This document shows, piece after piece, positions 16,524 through 24,505 of a DNA stretch of 64,000 nt. The DNA comes from Candidatus Gastranaerophilales bacterium (GTDB lineage Bacteria > Cyanobacteriota > Vampirovibrionia > Gastranaerophilales > Gastranaerophilaceae): positions 8,977-72,976 of the forward strand of contig CAJULR010000026.1 in NCBI GenBank assembly GCA_910587375.1, written 5' to 3'. The notes under the pieces were generated by a model. It was given only the letters and a program-made list of their open reading frames with translations. It was not told the origin of the DNA and ran no database searches. Each line of letters begins with the position of its first letter. Position 1 is the stretch's first letter. A program made the position numbers and the translations under genes.

Positions 16524-18476
16524 ATGAAGAATAATCAGTCTTTAGGGGTTTATATAATTGTTGGAATCATTGCGCTTATTGTGCTTGCGATGGTTTTTGC
16601 AGGGCCTGTAACTTCAACAAGCGAAATTTCATACACCCAATTTATTGAAAAGGTTAAAAACGGTGAGATTAAGTCCGCTGTAATCTCTAAAGACCTTGTT
16701 ATTGCTGTGCCTAAGGACAATAAAACTGCTGAAACCAAGGCGGTGACTGAAAACGGTTCCGAAAATGATGGAGTGGCAAAAAATCCTGTTGATAATTTTG
16801 CTTCGCAGTTTGTAATGCCTACGGGACAAGAGGTTGCGACTTTGCAATATAAAGTGCGCGTGCCTGAAAATGACCCCGGGCTTTACCCGCTTTTGGAGCA
16901 GCATGGGGTGGAAGTTGTTCTCAAAAAGCCCCAGGATGGTTCTATTTTAGGGACTTTGGGGTCAATTTTAATTCCAATTTTCTTTATTGGCTTAATAATC
17001 TTAATATTAAGAGGAATTCAGCAAGGCGGTTCTGCCGCAATGAATTTTGGCAAATCAAGGGCCAAAATGATGCTTGAAAATAAGGTAAAGGTGACTTTTA
17101 AAGATGTGGCCGGGATTGATGAAGAAAAACAAGAGCTTGAAGAGATTGTGGATTTTCTGAAAAATGCTGAAAAATATACAAAATTGGGCGCAAAAATTCC
17201 AAAAGGCGTTCTTTTGGTCGGTGTGCCTGGAACCGGCAAAACCCTTATGGCAAAAGCAGTTGCAGGGGAGGCGGGAGTGCCGTTCTTTTCTATATCAGGT
17301 TCAGATTTTGTTGAGATGTTTGTCGGCGTTGGTGCAAGCCGCGTTCGCGACCTTTTTGAACAGGCAAAAAAACATCAGCCCTGTATTATTTTTATAGATG
17401 AAATTGACGCTGTTGGCCGCCAAAGGGGCGCCGGTATGGGCGGTGGGCATGATGAGAGGGAGCAAACCCTGAACCAGCTTTTGGTTGAAATGGATGGGTT
17501 TGACGAAAACACTAATATTATTGTGCTTGCGGCAACAAACAGGCCTGATATTCTTGATAATGCGCTGTTAAGACCCGGTCGTTTTGACCGTCAAATTATA
17601 ATCAACAGGCCCGATATCTTGGGCCGCGAGCAGATTTTAAATGTCCATGCTAAAAATAAGCCTTTGGCAAAAGATGTTGACTTAAAGGTGCTTGCAAAGA
17701 GGACTCCGGGGTTTACCGGGGCAGATTTGCAGAACCTGCTTAATGAAGCGGCACTTTTAAGCGCGCGTCATAACAATTCAGAAATTACCTTTGCGCACCT
17801 GGATGAAGCTATAGACAAGGTTATGGCGGGTCCTGAGAAAAAATCAAGAATTATTTCTGATGAGGAAAAGGAAAATACGGCACACCATGAGGTTGGTCAT
17901 GCCCTATTAGCGCTGCTTTTGGACAATTGCGACCCGCTTCATAAGGTTTCAATTATTCCGCGCGGCATGGCGCTTGGAATTACTACGGTTTTGCCTGAAA
18001 AAGACCATTTGACGCTGAAAAAAAACCAGCTTTTAGATAGAATTACTATGACGCTTGGCGGAAGGGTGGCTGAAGAAATTATCTATGGTCCTGAAAACAT
18101 TACTACGGGCGCTTCTAATGACCTTGAGAAGGTGACGGCGATTGCGCGCAAAATGGTTACGGTTTATGGCATGTCGGATAAAATGGGTAATCTTCAATAT
18201 GGAAAAAGCCAGGAGCATGTCTTTATGGGGCGTGATTTTGGGCACAGCCGTGATTTTTCGGATGAAATTGCGGCTGAAATTGATAAAGAAGTGAAGAAAA
18301 TTGTGGATGAAAGGTATGAAATTGCCCGCAGATTGCTTCGCGAAAACGAAGATATGTTAAGAAAGATTGCGCGCGAACTTTTAGAGCGCGAAACCCTTGA
18401 TGACACTGAATTTGTAGAAATTATGGAAAAAATTAGGGCTCAAAGAGGGGATGGCGCTCCCGGGGCTTCTGTATAG
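16524..18476 (+). CDS. ftsH: ATP-dependent zinc metalloprotease FtsH
   Basis: FtsH is a membrane-anchored AAA+ protease that degrades unassembled membrane proteins and regulators. Two membrane helices lie at about residues 8-28 and 146-165, enclosing a periplasmic domain. The AAA module has Walker A GVPGTGKT near 231-239, Walker B IIFIDEIDAVG and the SRH with RPGRFDR. The zinc site HEVGH is at about 454-458. Length 650 is normal. AAAAAGGATAAGAA precedes the ATG. Two corrinoid-protein subunit genes follow on the same strand after 17 bases, so they are probably co-transcribed with ftsH, an unusual context. Confidence 0.97.
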   Translation: MKNNQSLGVYIIVGIIALIVLAMVFAGPVTSTSEISYTQFIEKVKNGEIKSAVISKDLVIAVPKDNKTAETKAVTENGSENDGVAKNPVDNFASQFVMPTGQEVATLQYKVRVPENDPGLYPLLEQHGVEVVLKKPQDGSILGTLGSILIPIFFIGLIILILRGIQQGGSAAMNFGKSRAKMMLENKVKVTFKDVAGIDEEKQELEEIVDFLKNAEKYTKLGAKIPKGVLLVGVPGTGKTLMAKAVAGEAGVPFFSISGSDFVEMFVGVGASRVRDLFEQAKKHQPCIIFIDEIDAVGRQRGAGMGGGHDEREQTLNQLLVEMDGFDENTNIIVLAATNRPDILDNALLRPGRFDRQIIINRPDILGREQILNVHAKNKPLAKDVDLKVLAKRTPGFTGADLQNLLNEAALLSARHNNSEITFAHLDEAIDKVMAGPEKKSRIISDEEKENTAHHEVGHALLALLLDNCDPLHKVSIIPRGMALGITTVLPEKDHLTLKKNQLLDRITMTLGGRVAEEIIYGPENITTGASNDLEKVTAIARKMVTVYGMSDKMGNLQYGKSQEHVFMGRDFGHSRDFSDEIAAEIDKEVKKIVDERYEIARRLLRENEDMLRKIARELLERETLDDTEFVEIMEKIRAQRGDGAPGASV

Positions 18477-18493
18477 ACAGGCGCGGTGAATCT

Positions 18494-19369
18494 ATGGAGT
18501 CTTTAAAGCCTGATTTTGCCTTGGAAATCCTTGTAAACATTAGGGAAAATTTTCCAAAACCCCTCTGTGACCTTTGGGGCGAGGAGGTTATTAAAAATCC
18601 TCTTTCCTGGTTTGATTTGGCGCAAAAAAAGGCTAAAAACATTGGGGCAAGCTATCTTTCTGTATACTTTAATATCGATGATGATTTTTCAAAAATTGAT
18701 GAAAATTTAAAACTTTTTGAAGAAATTCAAGACAGGACGGAATTGCCTTTAATCGTTAGAGGCACTGGCCAAAAGGGCTTTGATGGTGAATTTTTGCCAA
18801 AGATTGTGCAAAGGATAAAAAAGCCTTCTATCGTTGCTTTTGCACAGGATTTAAATTACGAACCAATTGTAAAAAGCATTTTAAAATCCACTTGTTGTGC
18901 TGATATCAGGCTTGTTTTGCGCGCGCCGATTGATATCAACCTTACAAAAGAATTGAATATTTTGTGTGAAGATTTAGGTTTCCCGCGCGGGAATATTATT
19001 ATGGACACGGACACGGGCTGTGTTGGGATGGGGCTTGATTACGGCTATAGCATAATTGAGCGGCTTATTCTTGCAAGAAAAGATGGCGACGTGGTTTTGA
19101 ATCCGCCTATAATCGTATTTTCCGGGGAAGAAAGTTTCAAATCCAAAGAATCAAAAAGTGATGATTTTAAAGACACAAGGGGCAAGCTTGAAACGCGCGC
19201 TGCGACTGTTGAAATTGCAACTTCAACTGCACTTTTGTGTGCCGGGGCAAATATTATAGTTTGTCAAAACCCAAGAACCATCGAGGCTATGCTCCCTCTG
19301 GTTTCTGAAAAACATTTGAACACAATGGGCGAAGTGGTGCAAAACGCCGGAGGTGCTTTAAATGTCTAG
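18494..19369 (+). CDS. Corrinoid iron-sulfur protein small subunit (AcsD/CdhD-like)
   Basis: A 291-residue TIM-barrel protein like the small subunit of the corrinoid iron-sulfur protein (CFeSP) that carries methyl groups between methyltetrahydrofolate and acetyl-CoA synthase. Matching stretches are APIDINLTKELNILCEDL, GCVGMGLDYGYSIIER and a C-terminal TSTALLCAGANIIVCQ. It is somewhat shorter at the N-terminus than the acetogen protein. GGTGAATCT precedes the ATG. Its last codons overlap the next gene (ATGTCTAG), the large subunit, so the two are coupled. No acetyl-CoA synthase, CO dehydrogenase or AcsE gene is visible. Family call is from recalled similarity; the role in this cell is unknown. 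Confidence 0.8.
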   Translation: MESLKPDFALEILVNIRENFPKPLCDLWGEEVIKNPLSWFDLAQKKAKNIGASYLSVYFNIDDDFSKIDENLKLFEEIQDRTELPLIVRGTGQKGFDGEFLPKIVQRIKKPSIVAFAQDLNYEPIVKSILKSTCCADIRLVLRAPIDINLTKELNILCEDLGFPRGNIIMDTDTGCVGMGLDYGYSIIERLILARKDGDVVLNPPIIVFSGEESFKSKESKSDDFKDTRGKLETRAATVEIATSTALLCAGANIIVCQNPRTIEAMLPLVSEKHLNTMGEVVQNAGGALNV

Positions 19370-20540
19370 TCTTGGAACTATGGATATCTTTAAAACCCTT
19401 CCTGCGGCAAAGAAAACGGAAAATGCAAACTGTAAAAAATGCGGTTGTGCCGGGTGTATGATGTTTGCTGTGAAATTGGCAAAAAACGAGGCTGATATTG
19501 CTTCTTGCCCCTTTGCGCCTGTGGAATTGGTTGAAAAACTTAGTGTTTCAAGAAAGGTGCAGCAAGAAACCGTTGAAATTAAAGGCAGTACAGGGGTTTT
19601 AACTGTTGGCGGCGAAAAGGTTATGTTTCGCCATGAAAAAACTTTTATAAATCCGCCCCCTTTGCTTGTGGAGCTTGATTTTGAGGCTTCTGATTTTGAA
19701 GAAAAATTAAATCGTATTGCAAATTTTAAAATAGAAAATATTGGTGAAGAGTTTACTATTGAAGGGGTTTTGCTTAAAAATTCTTCAAAAAATCCTACAG
19801 GCAGTGAAAAATTTGAAGAGGCTAAGGCCAAAATTGAAGCGGCGGGTGTGAATTTTATTCCGCAAAAGGCTCTTGAGGCTTTGCAAAATGTTCCGGATGG
19901 GGATTTTCAAACTACTTTAAAAAGTCTTATAGAAATTAGGCATAAAGCAATAGTGGAGCGCAATTCGGATTTTTCAAAGCCTGTATATCTTCATCTTGCA
20001 GACAACAATGTTGAAACTCTTTGTGCAAAAGCAAGTGCTTATATTTGTAAATATGCTTCCTGTCTTGTTTTTGATACGTTTGATGAAGCCTTGTTTACAA
20101 CTCTTTACACTCTAAGACAAAATATTTATACTGACCCTGAAATGCCCTTGCAAGTTGAATCTAAGGTGTATGAATTTAACAATCCGGATGAAAATGCGTA
20201 TGTGTTTTTAACTACAAACTTTGCCCTTAGTTATTTTGCGGTTGCAAATGAGATTTCAAACCTTCATAAGGGCTCGTACCTTGTGATTACGCCATCTGAG
20301 GGGATGAGCGTGCTTACGGCCTGGTCTGCACAAAAGATTACGGCAGAAATTGCCTCCCGTGTGGTAAGTGCGAACAGTGTTTTGCACGCAGTTAAAAATA
20401 AAAAGCTTATAATACCAGGGCTTTTGGCGGATTTAAAAGAAGAGCTGGAAGCGGCTTTGCCTGGCTGGGAGGTAATTCCAGGAACAATTGAAGCGTATAA
20501 AATTCCTGAATTTGTTCGCAGGCTTGAAAATCCGCTATAA
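19362..20540 (+). CDS. Corrinoid iron-sulfur protein large subunit (AcsC/CdhE-like)
   Basis: A 392-residue protein resembling the CFeSP large subunit. The N-terminal [4Fe-4S] motif C-x2-C-x4-C-x16-C is intact (NCKKCGCAGCMMF, then SCPF), with an extra cysteine inside. It is followed by GGEKVMFRHEKTFINPP, a family hallmark, a barrel-like middle and the C-terminal B12-binding region PSEGMSVLTAWSAQKITAEI and IPGLLADLKEELEAALPGW. Acetogen proteins are about 446 residues, so the middle is shortened. The Fe-S cluster normally re-reduces cobalt for methyl transfer from AcsE to AcsB. It is translationally coupled to the small subunit gene. The methyl donor and acceptor here are not known. Confidence 0.82.
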   Translation: MSSLGTMDIFKTLPAAKKTENANCKKCGCAGCMMFAVKLAKNEADIASCPFAPVELVEKLSVSRKVQQETVEIKGSTGVLTVGGEKVMFRHEKTFINPPPLLVELDFEASDFEEKLNRIANFKIENIGEEFTIEGVLLKNSSKNPTGSEKFEEAKAKIEAAGVNFIPQKALEALQNVPDGDFQTTLKSLIEIRHKAIVERNSDFSKPVYLHLADNNVETLCAKASAYICKYASCLVFDTFDEALFTTLYTLRQNIYTDPEMPLQVESKVYEFNNPDENAYVFLTTNFALSYFAVANEISNLHKGSYLVITPSEGMSVLTAWSAQKITAEIASRVVSANSVLHAVKNKKLIIPGLLADLKEELEAALPGWEVIPGTIEAYKIPEFVRRLENPL

Positions 20541-20603
20541 ACTCTATAAAATCAAAATAAATGTCTGCAAAATAAGCGATAATTTTGCAAAAAGGCTCAA
20601 GGC

Positions 20604-21779
20604 TTAGTCCCTGTGTTTAAAATCAAAATATTCGGGTGAATATTCTTCGAGCGTTTTTTGTACATTTTGTACATAGTTTGTATATTTTTTCCTGTCCTCG
20701 TCGGACATTTGATTTCTTTGGCTGCGCAAAAGCCTTCTTATGTCTGCAAAATATTTGTCTATGTTTTGTAACATTTCGGGCCTTTGGGCTATAAAGTCGT
20801 CATAGCTCATATGTTCCCTGATGGAGTTGCAGTCTTTGCACATAACTAAAAGATTTTCAATATTGTTGCTTTTGCTTTCGGAGAACGGAATAATGTGCTC
20901 AATTGTGGGTTCCGTGTTTTTAATCATCTTGTATGCCGCTTCTTGTGGGCTTCTTCTTTGATATTTGACAACAAAAGCCTCCGGGTCTTTTTTGGATTTT
21001 GGAAGTTTGTCGAAATATCTTCGAATATTGTCTTCATCAATTTTCAGATTGTTTTTTCGCGCCATATTGATGAAAGAAACTATAAGATTTTTGTTCCTAA
21101 ATCCTTTTTCCTTGCGGGAAGTTATGATGGCATAGACTTGTTCTGCCTGCCATTCCTTAATTTTAGAGTCTTGCGCCGGGGTCAAGTCTGAAATTTCGCG
21201 CGCAATTTGCATTACTATATTGACCTGTTTCATCCTAAGGGCGTCAATATACTTAGGAGAGAGGGTTTCGAGGAGCTCTGAAAGATTTTTATCGGGGTGT
21301 TTGCGCGCAGTCTTGGCGATTTCTCTTACAAGCTTTCTTTTATTTGCTTGAAAATTTCCCATATTTTCTTTTAAAATTCCTGCAAGCTCTTCCCCGCTTT
21401 TTGAGGCAATTTTGTCTGATAATTTTCTTGCTTCGCTGACGTCGAATTTTTTCATTCTTTCGCCGCAGCAAGGACACCTGATACTTTCGTCAAAACGGAC
21501 AATTGGGACATTTTTTCTGTGAACTCTTTTTGCCTGTGGTGTGAAATTGCGCGGCGTGGAGCTTAGGGATGTGGAATTCTGAGGTGTAGAACCTATTAAA
21601 CCAAAATTTGCCTGTAAATTTTCAGGATTTAGAGTAGGCAGTTGTTTTTGAATGCTTGTTGCGGGAGAGTAGTTTAAAGGTTTTGCTTCAGATTTCTTTG
21701 AAGCGGAAAATTCGGGCATTTTACCCATTCTTGCAGATTTATTGTTTGCATAATTAAATACAATTGGGGAAATTCTCAT
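20604..21779 (-). CDS. HNH endonuclease-domain protein
   Basis: A 391-residue protein. Residues 1-90 are low complexity, rich in S, N, T and P. A CPCCG knuckle follows at about 103-107 and a long helical region to about 290. A C-terminal HNH nuclease fold contains EHIIPFSESKSNNIENLL and MCKDCN, giving the H...N...H-like core with a CxxC zinc pair. HNH proteins cut or nick DNA in defence, mobile elements or repair. No partner methylase or phage genes are nearby; the gene stands two bases after a small upstream gene on the same strand. Function is unknown beyond the nuclease domain. Confidence 0.75.
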   Translation of the reverse strand: MRISPIVFNYANNKSARMGKMPEFSASKKSEAKPLNYSPATSIQKQLPTLNPENLQANFGLIGSTPQNSTSLSSTPRNFTPQAKRVHRKNVPIVRFDESIRCPCCGERMKKFDVSEARKLSDKIASKSGEELAGILKENMGNFQANKRKLVREIAKTARKHPDKNLSELLETLSPKYIDALRMKQVNIVMQIAREISDLTPAQDSKIKEWQAEQVYAIITSRKEKGFRNKNLIVSFINMARKNNLKIDEDNIRRYFDKLPKSKKDPEAFVVKYQRRSPQEAAYKMIKNTEPTIEHIIPFSESKSNNIENLLVMCKDCNSIREHMSYDDFIAQRPEMLQNIDKYFADIRRLLRSQRNQMSDEDRKKYTNYVQNVQKTLEEYSPEYFDFKHRD

Positions 21780-21781
21780 CT

Positions 21782-22303
21782 TTACACCAGTTTATTTAAG
21801 ATGTCTTCTTTTGTGCCGTTGAGGTTCACGGGCTTTGGATGTTTTCTTGTAAAAAAACTTTTTAACCTCTCAAGGCCTTCTTTTGTATGGTTGAAGCAAG
21901 CTTCATCCTTGATTTCTTTTGTTTCGCATTCAATATCAAAGTAAACACAATCTGCATATCGGTCGTCAGACATGTCAATTGCCGCTGCATAAAAGTATTC
22001 AGGCGGCAAACCTTTATATTTCGGTTGTTCTTTTTTGTGGCCAATGCCAACGACAACCCCTTTATATTCGGCTAAACTCTTGTCATATTGCTTGTAATCA
22101 TACACATCAAGGATAAAACTGGCGTCATCTGTTGTGGCTGCTTCAATTGCGCTTTTTGTTTTGTTAAGTGCGTCCACAAGGGCATTTTGATATTCTATCG
22201 GCATTTTTGAAATGCTTTCTGCTGCAGCCTTTTTGTTTACATAGGTTACAGTGCCTTTAAAATTTGTGTTTGAAATGTTTATATTTGAAATTGGCGCAAT
22301 CAT
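21782..22303 (-). CDS. Hypothetical protein, 173 aa
   Basis: No family is recognised. The N-terminus MIAPISNINISNTNFKG has no signal peptide; a short N-x-x-FKG start of this kind recurs, as far as I recall, among lineage-specific proteins of gut Gastranaerophilales. The rest is mixed alpha/beta, with an acidic centre containing SDDRYADCVYFDIECETKE. The stop lies two bases before the ATG of the HNH gene, so the two form a unit. It might be a regulator or inhibitor of that nuclease, but this is only inference from position. Confidence 0.65.
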   Translation of the reverse strand: MIAPISNINISNTNFKGTVTYVNKKAAAESISKMPIEYQNALVDALNKTKSAIEAATTDDASFILDVYDYKQYDKSLAEYKGVVVGIGHKKEQPKYKGLPPEYFYAAAIDMSDDRYADCVYFDIECETKEIKDEACFNHTKEGLERLKSFFTRKHPKPVNLNGTKEDILNKLV

Positions 22304-22392
22304 TCTCTTAAAATCCTTTCGCTCCCGGGTTTTGGCGTTGTGCAGTTTTGCAATATGCCTGAGGCTTGTTTATTTAAACCCTGAAAAAAGAT

Positions 22393-23091
22393 TTATTTGC
22401 TAATTTTTGTATAATGTGTGCCGTTTTTAAAATATTCCCAAAAATGTTTCTCAAGGTCTTCCTGCAAGGCTTTAAGGCTGTTTTCAATTTGGAGCCTTAT
22501 TTTTTCGATTGCATTCTCATCAGCGTCTTTGTCGACATAAATCGGGTCGCCGCAAAGAAGACAGAGCCTTTTGCACAATAGGGGGAAACAAAAATCATCC
22601 CAGGTTTTAAGTTTAATGAAGCCTTTAGACGGGCTATACCAAGCAAATGGTACAATCGGAACGCCTGAAAGCTTTGCTATTTCAACAATTCCCTTTTTAA
22701 CAACTTCTTTTGGGCCAAGGGGGCCGTCAATTGTGATGGCAACGTTGTTTCCCTCTTTTAGGACATCCAAAATTTCAAGCGAAGCCTGTGCCCCGCCTTT
22801 TTTTTGGCTTCCTCTGACGGTTTTAATTCCAAGGGATTCCGCCGCAGTGGCAATGATTTCGCCATCTCTTGATTTGCTTATGAGGCAGTGAAGTTTTTCC
22901 CTTTCAGGAATTCCGTATACGCCGCACTGCCTTGAGTGCCAAAGGGCAAAAAGGCAGCCATTTAGGTGTATTGGGTAGTTTATAACTTTGCAATCGTAAA
23001 AATGTTTTTTAATGTGAAAAGCAACTTTTACAAGGAACCCAAAAAGTTTATATTGTTTTTCTTTGTCTAAAAATTTTATTCTGATTTTCAT
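22393..23091 (-). CDS. DUF374 lysophospholipid acyltransferase-like protein
   Basis: A 232-residue protein of the DUF374 branch of LPLAT acyltransferases. Seen: FALWHSRQ (the HxxxxD-like site region), LISKSRDGEII, TVRGSQKKGGAQA and the strongly conserved DGPLGPKEVVKKGIVEIAKL with GVPIVPFAWY. Relatives in Gram-negative bacteria act in lipid A or other envelope lipid acylation near the inner membrane. It sits 73 bases after hisD on the same strand, but a functional link is not obvious. Family call firm, substrate unknown. Confidence 0.85.
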   Translation of the reverse strand: MKIRIKFLDKEKQYKLFGFLVKVAFHIKKHFYDCKVINYPIHLNGCLFALWHSRQCGVYGIPEREKLHCLISKSRDGEIIATAAESLGIKTVRGSQKKGGAQASLEILDVLKEGNNVAITIDGPLGPKEVVKKGIVEIAKLSGVPIVPFAWYSPSKGFIKLKTWDDFCFPLLCKRLCLLCGDPIYVDKDADENAIEKIRLQIENSLKALQEDLEKHFWEYFKNGTHYTKISK

Positions 23092-23164
23092 CCGTTTTTC
23101 CCTGATTTATTGATGGTGTGTGGTTCGCCTTGCGGCGCAAGCTTTACAAAAGCATGTAATGTAA

Positions 23165-24430
23165 TTATTTTCTTAAATCTGAAGCAAGCTTGTGTGCAAA
23201 AAGCCCTTCTGCTTCAGCAAGGCTTGAGGCGGTTTTTGCGAGGGTTTTTGCAGTTTCTTTATCAATGTTTTGGTAGGTTAAGATTTTTATAAAGTCAAAA
23301 ACGCTTAAACCTCCCGTATATCTTGCGGCCCTGTTTGTTGGAAGCACGTGGTTTGTGCCGGAGCAGTAATCTCCAAAGACTTCGGCGCAGTTTTGGCCAA
23401 TGAAAAGCGAGCCGTAGTTTGTAAAATCGTCTGCTTTTTTGTCTGCTCTATCAAACATTAATTCTAAATGCTCAGGCGCCCTTAAGTTTGCCATTTTTAC
23501 CGCTTCATCGATGCTGTCCACGATAGCGCAGACAGATTTTTCAAAGGCAATTTCTGCAATTTCTCTAGTTTCTAAGGTTTGAAGCTGCTCTCTTGCAGAT
23601 TTTTCAACATCTTGCGCTAATTTTTTGCTTGTAGTGATTAAATAAGCTCTCGCGTCTTTGTCATGTTCTGCTTGCGCAAGCATATCGGCGCTTATAAGCC
23701 TTGGGTCTGCGGTTTCATCTGCTACAATTAAAACTTCAGAAGGGCCCGCAAGAAAATCAATGTCGCACATGCCATATACGTATTTTTTTGCAAAAGTTAC
23801 AAATTTGTTTCCGGGGCCAACGATTTTATCCACAGGGGAGATGGTTTCTGTCCCATATGCAAATGCGGATATACTTTGCGCCCCGCCAAGTTTATAAATT
23901 TTATCTGCGCCTGAAATGTGTGCTGCAACTATTGTTTGCGGCTTTATTTTTGGAGATGTAAGGCAAATTTCCTTGACGCCCGCAACTTTCGCCGGGGTCA
24001 CGGTCATAATACAAGAGCTTGGAAGCGGGTAATTTCCGCCCGGCACATAGCATAACACCCTGTTTAGCGGGATGATTTTGTGCCCCAAAATTGAATCATT
24101 AATTTTTAGTTCAAGTTCTTTTAAACATTCAAACTGTTTTTTGGCAAATTCAAGCACATTTTTTTGTGCAGTCTTGATAGTTGAAATCGTTTCAGGGCTT
24201 ACTTTTTTATATGCTTCTTCAATTTCTTCTTCTTTTACTAAAAAATCATCAGCATTTCTAAAATCCCCGTCATTAAAGCGTTTAGAATATTCTATGAGGG
24301 CTAAATCCCCGCCTGCCTTAATGTTTTCGATGATTTTTGCAACATCTGTCAGGGTTTCAAATTCAATTTCTGTGTAGAAACTTTTTAAAAATTCCTCGTT
24401 TTTAAGTTCGTCTTGATTGTAAATTTTCAT
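23165..24430 (-). CDS. hisD: Histidinol dehydrogenase HisD
   Basis: HisD oxidises L-histidinol to histidine with two NAD+, the last two steps of the pathway. Seen: PGGNYPLPSSCIMTVTPAKV, GPGNKFVTFAKKYVYG, DFLAGPSEVLI, AQAEHDKDARA and the metal-site region GTNHVLPTNRAARY. At 421 residues it is normal. It lies downstream of the HisA-HisI-HisE fusion gene on the same strand with 75 bases between, so they likely form a small histidine unit. Other his genes are outside the window. Confidence 0.96.
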   Translation of the reverse strand: MKIYNQDELKNEEFLKSFYTEIEFETLTDVAKIIENIKAGGDLALIEYSKRFNDGDFRNADDFLVKEEEIEEAYKKVSPETISTIKTAQKNVLEFAKKQFECLKELELKINDSILGHKIIPLNRVLCYVPGGNYPLPSSCIMTVTPAKVAGVKEICLTSPKIKPQTIVAAHISGADKIYKLGGAQSISAFAYGTETISPVDKIVGPGNKFVTFAKKYVYGMCDIDFLAGPSEVLIVADETADPRLISADMLAQAEHDKDARAYLITTSKKLAQDVEKSAREQLQTLETREIAEIAFEKSVCAIVDSIDEAVKMANLRAPEHLELMFDRADKKADDFTNYGSLFIGQNCAEVFGDYCSGTNHVLPTNRAARYTGGLSVFDFIKILTYQNIDKETAKTLAKTASSLAEAEGLFAHKLASDLRK

Positions 24431-24505
24431 TTTTTAAATCCGTGAATGTTTTGTTAAGTTTGCCCAAAAGAATGTACACTGGGCCCCAAAAAGCTTGGCG
24501 AAAGC

